NCBI GenBank assembly: GCA_946402315.1
Contig: CAMIWC010000002.1
Location: forward strand, 61,559-125,558
Direction of reading: 5' to 3'
DNA length: 64,000 nt
DNA from: an uncultured Clostridium sp.
GTDB taxonomy: Bacteria > Bacillota_I > Bacilli_A > RF39 > UBA660
Shown here: positions 18,590-26,800 of the stretch, one piece after another
Position numbering within the stretch: the stretch's first letter is position 1
How the letters are laid out: every line of letters starts with the position of its first letter
Translations under genes and position numbers: made by a program
Notes under the pieces: generated by a model
What the model saw: only the letters and a program-made list of their open reading frames with translations
The model's database searches: none
What the model was told of the DNA's origin: nothing

Positions 18590-21199
18590 ATGAAAAAAGT
18601 TTTACTTATAGATGGTAATAATATATTATTCCGTAGTTATTATGCTACTGCATATAATGGTAATACTATGAAGAATAGTAAAGGATTTCCTACTAATGCT
18701 TTATATGGATTAGTTAATATGATGAATAAGATTATTCATGAAGAAAATCCTGAATATGTAATGATTGCTTTTGATAAAGGTAAGACTTTTAGGCATGATA
18801 AATATTCTGATTATAAAGGTGGTAGAAGTGCTACTCCAGATGAATTAGTTGTTCAATTCCCTAAGGCAAGAGAACTTGTTAACGCTATGGGATTTAAGTA
18901 CTTTGAAATAGATAATTATGAAGCTGACGATATAATTGGTACTTTTGCTAAAAAAGTAGATGAAAGCAGTGACTATGTCGCTACTATCATTTCTAGTGAT
19001 AAAGATTTACTACAACTAATTAGTGATAAAGTAGAAGTAAAACTTCTTAAGTCAAATGATTATATTCGTATGACTAAAGAAGAATTTGAAAAGACTTATG
19101 GGATTGAACCACCAAGAATGGTTGATTTAAAAGCACTTATGGGTGACTCTAGTGACAATATTCCTGGAGTAGCTGGAGTAGGTGAAAAGACTGCTTTAAA
19201 ACTTTTACAAGAGTATAAAACTTTAGGTAACTTATATAACAACATTGATTCAGTTACTGGAAAAGTAAAAGAAAAACTTGAAACAGATAAAGACAATGCT
19301 TTCATGAGTTATGATTTAGCAACTATCTATAAAGATGTAGATATAGATACTGATTTTAATAAGATTAAATATACAGGAATAGATACTTTAAAATATATTG
19401 ATATTTTAAATGATTTAGAGTTCTATTCATTAATTAAAAAATTAGATATAGAAGAGTCTGATATCAAAGAAAATATAATGGATATAGATTATAAGATTAT
19501 AAATAATCTAGATAGTATTAATCTTAAAGATGATTTTTCTATCTATGTAGAAACATATGGATATGATTATCATAAAGATGAAATACTAGGTATATCAATT
19601 TATAACAAAGATATGTCTTATTACATTCCTTTTGATGTAATTAAGAATAATCCAACTATTTTAAATAGTTCTTATAAAAAGAGTACATATGATTTAAAGA
19701 AATCAATCTATGTACTCGCTAAAAATAATTTAAGTATATCTAATGTAGATTTTGATCTAATGATTGCCGAGTATCTTCTAAATGAAAATATTAAAGATGA
19801 TATAGCTTATCTTATGAACAATAACGGATATAGTGTAGAGTTCTATGAAAAAGAATTTGGTACTTTAGCAAAACTATCTATGCCAAATGAAGAAATAATT
19901 GCAAAGAATGCTTGTATGAAAGCTAAGTTCATTTATGAAATGAAAGATAAAGTACTTGATAAATTAAAAGAAGATAAGAGTTTAAATTTATTTGAAAACT
20001 TAGAAATGCCACTAGTTGAAGTACTTGCTGATATGGAATTAACTGGTATTAGAGTTAATAAAGATTATTTAATTGAAATGGGTAAAGAATTAAATAATAA
20101 AATAGATGGTATTGCTAATCAAATATATGAATATAGTGGAGAAGAGTTTAATATATCTTCACCTAAGCAATTAGGAGATATTTTATTTGTAAAGATGGGA
20201 CTTCCTTATCCTAAAAGAGTTAAAAATGAATCTTTTTCAACAAGTGTAGACATCTTACAAAAGATAGAACATGTTCATCCAATAATTCCATTAATAGAAG
20301 AATATCGTACTTTAACTAAATTAAATGGTACATATATTGAAGGATTAATAAATGAAATAGATAGTGATGGAAAGATTCATACTTGTTTTAATCAAACTTT
20401 AACAAGAACTGGAAGACTTTCTTCATCAAATCCAAATCTTCAAAACATACCGATTAGATATGATTATGGAAAACTAATTAGAAAAGCATTTATACCAGAA
20501 GAAGATTCAATTCTTTTATCAAGTGACTATTCACAAATAGAACTTCGAGTATTTGCTTCTTTATCTAATGCTACTAATATGATTGACGCCTTTAAAAAAG
20601 GACTTGATATCCACGCTAAAACAGCTAGTGATATCTTTGGAGTACCAATAGATAAAGTTGAACCTAAAATGCGTAGAGAAGCTAAAGTAGTTAACTTTGG
20701 TATTTTATATGGTATGAGTAGTTTTGGACTATCTGAAGACTTAAATATGAATTTTAAAGAGGCCCAAGAATTCTTAGATAATTATTTAAAAAGTTATCCA
20801 GCTATTAAAGAATATATGGATAGTGTAGTTAAAGTAGCTCACGAACAAGGTTTTGTTAAAACTATTATGGGGCGTAAACGTATTATTGATGAACTTAATA
20901 ATAAGAATTATTTAATTCGTCAAAGTGGAGAAAGAATGGCTAAAAATACACCAGTACAAGGAAGTGCTGCTGATATCTTAAAGAAAGCTATGATTGAAAT
21001 ATATGATGAATTTAATAAACGAGGACTTAAAAGTAAAATGTTAATCCAAGTACATGATGAACTTGTGTTTAATATTCCTAAGTTAGAAGAAGATGAAGCG
21101 ACGAGAATTATTAAAGATATAATGGAAAATACATATGAATTAAAAGTACCACTTGTAGTAGATATTAATAAAGGATCAGATTGGTACGAAGCAAAGTAG
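18590..21199 (+). CDS. polA: DNA polymerase I
   Basis: An 869-residue polymerase for Okazaki fragment maturation and repair. The N-terminal 5'-3' nuclease domain is intact (LLIDGNNILFRSYYA, NYEADDIIGTF, ISSDKDLLQL, GVGEKTALKLL). The middle 3'-5' exonuclease domain looks inactive: the usual DxE site reads YVETYG, as in some Bacillus-type Pol I. The polymerase domain has SSDYSQIELR, FGILYGMS and QVHDELVF. It is followed directly by mutM and truB in one transcription unit, with GGTG before ATG 18590. Confidence 0.96.
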   Translation: MKKVLLIDGNNILFRSYYATAYNGNTMKNSKGFPTNALYGLVNMMNKIIHEENPEYVMIAFDKGKTFRHDKYSDYKGGRSATPDELVVQFPKARELVNAMGFKYFEIDNYEADDIIGTFAKKVDESSDYVATIISSDKDLLQLISDKVEVKLLKSNDYIRMTKEEFEKTYGIEPPRMVDLKALMGDSSDNIPGVAGVGEKTALKLLQEYKTLGNLYNNIDSVTGKVKEKLETDKDNAFMSYDLATIYKDVDIDTDFNKIKYTGIDTLKYIDILNDLEFYSLIKKLDIEESDIKENIMDIDYKIINNLDSINLKDDFSIYVETYGYDYHKDEILGISIYNKDMSYYIPFDVIKNNPTILNSSYKKSTYDLKKSIYVLAKNNLSISNVDFDLMIAEYLLNENIKDDIAYLMNNNGYSVEFYEKEFGTLAKLSMPNEEIIAKNACMKAKFIYEMKDKVLDKLKEDKSLNLFENLEMPLVEVLADMELTGIRVNKDYLIEMGKELNNKIDGIANQIYEYSGEEFNISSPKQLGDILFVKMGLPYPKRVKNESFSTSVDILQKIEHVHPIIPLIEEYRTLTKLNGTYIEGLINEIDSDGKIHTCFNQTLTRTGRLSSSNPNLQNIPIRYDYGKLIRKAFIPEEDSILLSSDYSQIELRVFASLSNATNMIDAFKKGLDIHAKTASDIFGVPIDKVEPKMRREAKVVNFGILYGMSSFGLSEDLNMNFKEAQEFLDNYLKSYPAIKEYMDSVVKVAHEQGFVKTIMGRKRIIDELNNKNYLIRQSGERMAKNTPVQGSAADILKKAMIEIYDEFNKRGLKSKMLIQVHDELVFNIPKLEEDEATRIIKDIMENTYELKVPLVVDINKGSDWYEAK

Positions 21200-21208
21200 G
21201 TGAAATAT

Positions 21209-22030
21209 ATGCCTGAACTACCTGAAGTAGAAACAGTAAAAGAAACATTAAAAAGAAAAGTAACTGGTAAAACTATTAAAAGTGTAACAGTTAGACATAA
21301 TAATATAATTGCTTATCCATTAGTAGAAGAATTTAAGAAAAAACTAATTGGTCAAGAAATAAAAACTCTTTCTCGTAGAGGAAAATGGATAATCTTTCAT
21401 TTAACTGATTATTATATGTTGTCTCATCTTCGTATGGAAGGAAAATATTTTCTAAAAGATAAGGATGACGAAATAACAAAACATCAACATGTAATATTTG
21501 AATTTACTGATGGAACGTCATTAAGATATCAAGATGTACGTAAATTTGGTAGAATGTATCTAGTTAAAAAAGATGAATTAGAAGATTGTGAACCAATTAA
21601 AGAGTTAGGTTTAGAACCGTGGGATAAAGAACTAACTACAACTTATCTAAAAGATAAATATAAGAGCTTAAAACATCCTATTAAAAGTGTTTTGCTTGAT
21701 CAAAGTATTATTACAGGAATTGGAAATATTTATGCAGATGAAATACTTTTTCTTAGTAAAATTAATCCTAATAAATTACCTAAAGAATTAAAAGATAAAG
21801 ACTTATCTAATATAATCGAAAATACTAAATCAGTACTTGAAGAAGCAATAAAAAAAGGTGGTACCACAATTAGGAGTTATACTTCTGATGAAGGTATAAC
21901 TGGTATGTTTCAAAATGACTTGTATGTTCATCAAAGAGCAAATGAAAAATGTAGGGTGTGTGGTTCTACAATTGTTAAAACTCGAATTGGAGGAAGAGGG
22001 ACTTATTACTGTCCTAAGTGCCAAAAATGA
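21209..22030 (+). CDS. mutM: Formamidopyrimidine-DNA glycosylase
   Basis: A 273-residue DNA glycosylase/AP lyase that removes 8-oxoguanine and related lesions. The start at 21209 gives MPELPEVE, whose Pro2 is the catalytic nucleophile after Met removal; this rules out the longer frame from GTG 21200, whose GTG belongs to the AGGTG ribosome site. The C-terminal zinc finger is complete (CRVCG...CPKC), with the catalytic-loop arginine in GGRGTYYC. It sits 9 bases after polA and its TGA stop overlaps the ATG of truB, so repair and tRNA-modification genes are co-transcribed. Confidence 0.95.
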   Translation: MPELPEVETVKETLKRKVTGKTIKSVTVRHNNIIAYPLVEEFKKKLIGQEIKTLSRRGKWIIFHLTDYYMLSHLRMEGKYFLKDKDDEITKHQHVIFEFTDGTSLRYQDVRKFGRMYLVKKDELEDCEPIKELGLEPWDKELTTTYLKDKYKSLKHPIKSVLLDQSIITGIGNIYADEILFLSKINPNKLPKELKDKDLSNIIENTKSVLEEAIKKGGTTIRSYTSDEGITGMFQNDLYVHQRANEKCRVCGSTIVKTRIGGRGTYYCPKCQK

Positions 22031-22881
22031 ATGAAATATTAGTTGTAGATAAACCAGAAAATTGGACAAGTCGTGATGTAGTTAATAAGATAAGTCATAA
22101 ATTTAATACTCGTAAAGTAGGACATTTAGGTACACTTGATCCTATCGCAACAGGAGTATTAATAATTCTTCTTGGAGAAGCAGTAAAACTTAATGATTTA
22201 GTGCTTAATGATACTAAAGAATATATTGCTACTGCTAAAATTGGCATTCTTACTGATACCTTAGATATTACTGGTAATATTCTAAAAGAAAGTAGTCATA
22301 TTCCTACTAAAGAAGAGATTAATTCTATACTTAAAACCTTTCTTGGTAAAAGTATTCAAGAAGTGCCTCTTTATTCATCTGTTAAAGTTAATGGTAGAAG
22401 ACTATATGATTATGCTAGAGAAGGTACTTTAGTAGAATTACCTAAACGAGAAATAGAAATATTTAATATAGAACTTCTTGATTATAAAGAAGATACATTT
22501 TCCTTTAAAGTACTTGTAAGTAAAGGTACATATATTAGAAGTCTTATTAGAGATATAGGTACTAAACTTAATATATGTTGTACTATGTCTTCTTTAAGAA
22601 GAACTAAACAAGGAAATATTACAATAGAAGAATCTTATACGTTAGATGATATTCTTAATGATAAATATACTTCTTTATCATTTGAAGAACTATTAAAGGA
22701 TTATCCTTCAGTTGTAGTAGATTCATATTTAGAAAAGAAAATAAGAAATGGTAGACCTCTAGAAAATAGATATAATTATGATAAATTTATTTATTTAAAT
22801 GAATCAGGAAAAGTACTAGCAATATATGAAACAACTCCTGATAAAAAAGAAGTAAAACCATATAAAGTTTTTAATTTATAA
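22027..22881 (+). CDS. truB: tRNA pseudouridine-55 synthase
   Basis: A 284-residue enzyme that makes pseudouridine 55 in the T loop of tRNAs. The signature GHLGTLDPIATGVL contains the catalytic Asp38. Other family blocks are VPLYSSVKVNGRRLYDYAREG and KGTYIRSLIRDIG. The start is the ATG at 22027, which overlaps the mutM stop (ATGA); there is little Shine-Dalgarno signal, so translational coupling is likely. It ends the polA-mutM-truB operon. Confidence 0.95.
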   Translation: MNEILVVDKPENWTSRDVVNKISHKFNTRKVGHLGTLDPIATGVLIILLGEAVKLNDLVLNDTKEYIATAKIGILTDTLDITGNILKESSHIPTKEEINSILKTFLGKSIQEVPLYSSVKVNGRRLYDYAREGTLVELPKREIEIFNIELLDYKEDTFSFKVLVSKGTYIRSLIRDIGTKLNICCTMSSLRRTKQGNITIEESYTLDDILNDKYTSLSFEELLKDYPSVVVDSYLEKKIRNGRPLENRYNYDKFIYLNESGKVLAIYETTPDKKEVKPYKVFNL

Positions 22882-22909
22882 ATAGTCTAGAAAAACTAGA
22901 TTATTTTTT
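22881..22909 (+). terminator. Rho-independent terminator of the polA-mutM-truB operon
   Basis: A 10-bp stem (AATAGTCTAG with CTAGATTATT, one G-U pair), an A5 loop and a T run. Confidence 0.8.
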
Positions 22910-22938
22910 GTTAAAAACTATTAAAAATTATTTGGTTA

Positions 22939-22947
22939 TGATATAAC
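22939..22947 (+). promoter_or_regulatory. Extended -10-like promoter upstream of the polC operon
   Basis: TGATATAAC, one mismatch from TGnTATAAT, 26 nt before the ATG at 22974. Confidence 0.5.
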
Positions 22948-22973
22948 TATATATAGGTATAGAAGGTGATTAT

Positions 22974-23801
22974 ATGAACGTTGAGTTCACAACAAATGAT
23001 TATTTATTAGCTTGGTATTTATTATTTAAACCTTCTTTCTGTGAAGAAATGCAAAGTCTTAAAGTCAAACTTTATAAAAACTATGCAAAACAATATATGG
23101 CTTTAGAGAAAGAAAATGTTGAAATACTTAAATATAACCATGATTTTATTCCAGATGATGATACTATTTACAACATTGTATTTGAATCAGATATATTTCA
23201 AGAAATAAAAAAAGAGACAGATAAGCATCGTATCTATTTAATGAAATTATGGGATACTAATCAAAAAAAGATTAAAACGTTACTTAAAGAAGTAACTAGA
23301 ATACATATCAAGGATGATTTTAATATTATTGTTATTCATCCTAAATTAGATACGATTGAGTTTATTGAAACTAATCCTAAAAAAAATATATCTTGGGGAA
23401 AATCAGATGATACTGAAAATGATATTCAAACTCTTATGAGAATTCTTTATACAATTACTAAATATGATTTAGGATCTTTCCATAAAGAGAGTAAAGAAAT
23501 AGTAGCATCTATCTTAGATTTAGCTATTACTAATGAACTACAAACTAGATTAGTAGGTATGAGTAAATATAATGAAGGATTTAAGAGTTTAAGAACCATG
23601 AAAAAACAATTGTATCCATACTTTTTAATGTATTTAGGAGCAGTTGATAAAGAAGACCTAATTGGTTATATGATGCGTGATAAAATAGCATTTGATTTAG
23701 ATAAATATAGAATAGAAGAGGACCTTAAAGAAGTTGATTTATTTGAATTTATAGATTTCTGTTGTAAGAATCAAAAGTATATATTAAAAATAAATAACTA
23801 A
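22974..23801 (+). CDS. Soluble protein of unknown function upstream of polC
   Basis: A 275-residue cytoplasmic-looking protein that I do not recognise. It is mostly helical and charged, without membrane segments or catalytic motifs, and has one beta-like patch (DFNIIVIHPKLDTIEFIETNP). AAGGTGAT precedes the ATG at 22974. PolC starts 23 bases after its stop with no terminator between, so the two are probably co-transcribed, which hints at a replication-linked role but does not prove it. Confidence 0.7.
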   Translation: MNVEFTTNDYLLAWYLLFKPSFCEEMQSLKVKLYKNYAKQYMALEKENVEILKYNHDFIPDDDTIYNIVFESDIFQEIKKETDKHRIYLMKLWDTNQKKIKTLLKEVTRIHIKDDFNIIVIHPKLDTIEFIETNPKKNISWGKSDDTENDIQTLMRILYTITKYDLGSFHKESKEIVASILDLAITNELQTRLVGMSKYNEGFKSLRTMKKQLYPYFLMYLGAVDKEDLIGYMMRDKIAFDLDKYRIEEDLKEVDLFEFIDFCCKNQKYILKINN

Positions 23802-23824
23802 AAAATATTTATAGGGGGTATATT

Positions 23825-26800
23825 ATGGACAAAGAGATTAAAAACTTGTTAGAAAAGTTAAAGATTGATCTTAAGTATTATGGCGAATTTGATAACGCTA
23901 CTGTTGTTAAAGTTGCCATAAATAAAAAATATAATGTAGTTTCATTATATTTAAATACTGAATCTAATCTTAGTATTGAATTATATGAAGAATTAGAAAA
24001 ATCTTTAAATATCTTTTTTAATAGTGATAGATCTCTTGTTTTTATTAATCCTAAAAATAGAAATTTAGATTGTTTTAATAGTTATTTTAATAAAGCATTT
24101 AAAATATTAGAAAAGAATAATCCTATTATAAATATCTTTAGTGATAGATTAGTTAGAGTAGAAGATAATTACTATGTAGAAGTACTTAATAAAGCAGAAC
24201 AAAAACAAATAGGTTTATTTTTAAAAGATATTAATTCATATATAAATATGTATGGATATAGTGTAAGTATAAGTACTCAAATAAATGAAGAAAAAAGAAA
24301 TGATATAAAGCATAGTATAGATAATGAAAAAGAAAAGACTAAAGAAGAAGTAAAAGAAATAGAACATCAAAAAGAGGAAAGAAAAAAAGAAGCAATTCTT
24401 TTAAAGAAACAACGTGAAGAAAAAATAAAGATTGAAAAAGAACAAACAGATGATAGTGTTCTTAAGGGAAGAGCTATCTTAGATAAAGTTAAATCTATCA
24501 AAGAATTAATTAAAGAGGAAGATTCAGTATCTATCGAAGGAGAAATATTTGGAGTAGATACTTTTGAACCAGCTAGTCATGAATTTAAAATAATTACATT
24601 AAAAGTAACTGATTATACTGATAGTATTACAGCTAAATTATTCTTAAGAGATGATGAAGAATATAATTCAATTATTAAGAGATTAAAAGCTGGTACTAGT
24701 GTTAGATTAAGAGGATATACTAAAGTAGATAAATATTCTGGTTCAGAACTTGTTCTTAATTTAAGAGATATAAATGTTATAGAAAAAGTAGTTAATAAAA
24801 GAGTAGATAATTATCCTCGAAAAAGAATAGAACTTCATACACATACTAAAATGAGTGATATGGATTCAGTATGTGATGAAGTAGATTTAGTTAAACAAGC
24901 TATTAAATGGGGACATCCTGGAATAGCTATAACTGATCATGATTGTTGCCAAGCTTTTCCTCATGTTTATGGAGAAGTATCTAAGTATAATAAAGGGTTA
25001 GATGCTCCTGTAAAAGATGCTAAGAAAAAAGTAGAAGAGTTAGAGAAAGAGGTAGAAGAACATCCAGAAAAAGCTAATTTACTTGAACTAGCTAAAGAAG
25101 AGTTAGAAGCAGCAAAAGAAACACGCAAGAACACTCCTAATTTTAAAGCCTTATATGGTTGCGAACTAGAAATGAGTGAAGATTTTTTAAATATAGTTTA
25201 TAACTTAAAAGACGGTAAAATAGATGATTTAACATTTGTTGTATTCGATACTGAGACAACTGGTTTTAATGCTGGTTTAAATGACTCTATGATTGAAATA
25301 GGTGCCGTTAAAGTAAAAAATGGTGTTATTACTGATGAAAGATTTGATGAATTAATCAATCCTGGATGTCATATAGATCCAGTTATTACATCACTTACTG
25401 GTATTAGTGATTATAAAGTTCGTGATGCTGATAATGAAGAAAATGTTACTAAGAGATTTAAAGATTTTATTGGAGATGCTGTATTAGTTGCTCATAATGC
25501 TAAATTTGATAAATCTATGTTAGATATGGCTTATTATAAATATAATTTAGGAGTATTAACTAATCCTATTGTAGATACTTTAAATCTATCTAGAGTAATT
25601 AATCCTGATTTAAAGAGACATAGTTTATCTGCATTAACAAAGTTCTACAAAATAGAAATGGATGAAGTAGATAATGAAGATGATGAAGATAGAGTTGTTT
25701 CTGTAGAAGAAGAAATAGATTTTAATAATGACCTATCTGGTATTAAAGAGATTAAAGTAAATGGAAATGTTGCTTATTCTGATGAAGATAAGAAATTAAT
25801 TCAAATAGAATTTGAAGAAGAAACAGAGGTAAATATTGAAGTTACTTACATTGATTCTTCTACAACGTCAGTTATTAATCTTGGTAGTCGTAAAGAATTA
25901 ATTAAACCAGGAAAGAATAATATTCTTATTAAATATGTTGATAATAATGAAGAGAAAGAAGTAACAATAGTTGTTAATAAAGTAAGAAGTCACCATAGAG
26001 CTGATTACGATGCTGAAAAATCTGCTGAAATGTTCATTAAGATGTTAGGTAGTATTAAAGGACTTAATACTTTAAATGAACTAGCTAGTGTTGATTTCTT
26101 AGCAGAAACTATAGGATTAGAACTTAATCCGTTAGAAACAGAATATGATAATATTCCACATAAGACAGTAGCTGAAAAAGTTATTAATGATAATAGTAGA
26201 AGTATGCATGTTAACTTAATAGCGCAAAATAAAGTTGGTCTTAAAAATCTATTTAAGATTATTAGTTATGCTAATACTGGTTTCTTACTAAAATATGCTA
26301 GAATTCCTAGAAGAATAATTGAAGAAAATAGAGAAGGATTATTAATTGGTTCTTGTTGTGAAAATGGAGAAATCTTTGATATAGCTTTAACTCGTACTGA
26401 AGATGATTTAATTAAAGCTATGAGTTTCTATGATTATATAGAAATACAACCTCCTACTAATTATCTATATTTAGTTAAAAATAGAGATATTAATAGTATT
26501 GAAGAAATACATCAAGTAATTAATAAGATAATTACATGTGCTAAAAAAGCTGGAAAGATTGTATGCGCTACTGGAGATGTTCACAATATTAATAAAGAAG
26601 ATTTAATATATCGTGAAATAGTAGTAAATCAATCTAGTCCTTCTAAAGGAAGACATCCATTAGCTAGATATTTAAATCATCAAGCTATTAGTCCAGCTAA
26701 TGAAAGTTTACTTGAAACATATAAAAAGAAAAATAAAAATGAATACAATGAAGATTTATCTTTAGTAGAAGAGAAAATATTAAAGATAATTATATCTTTA

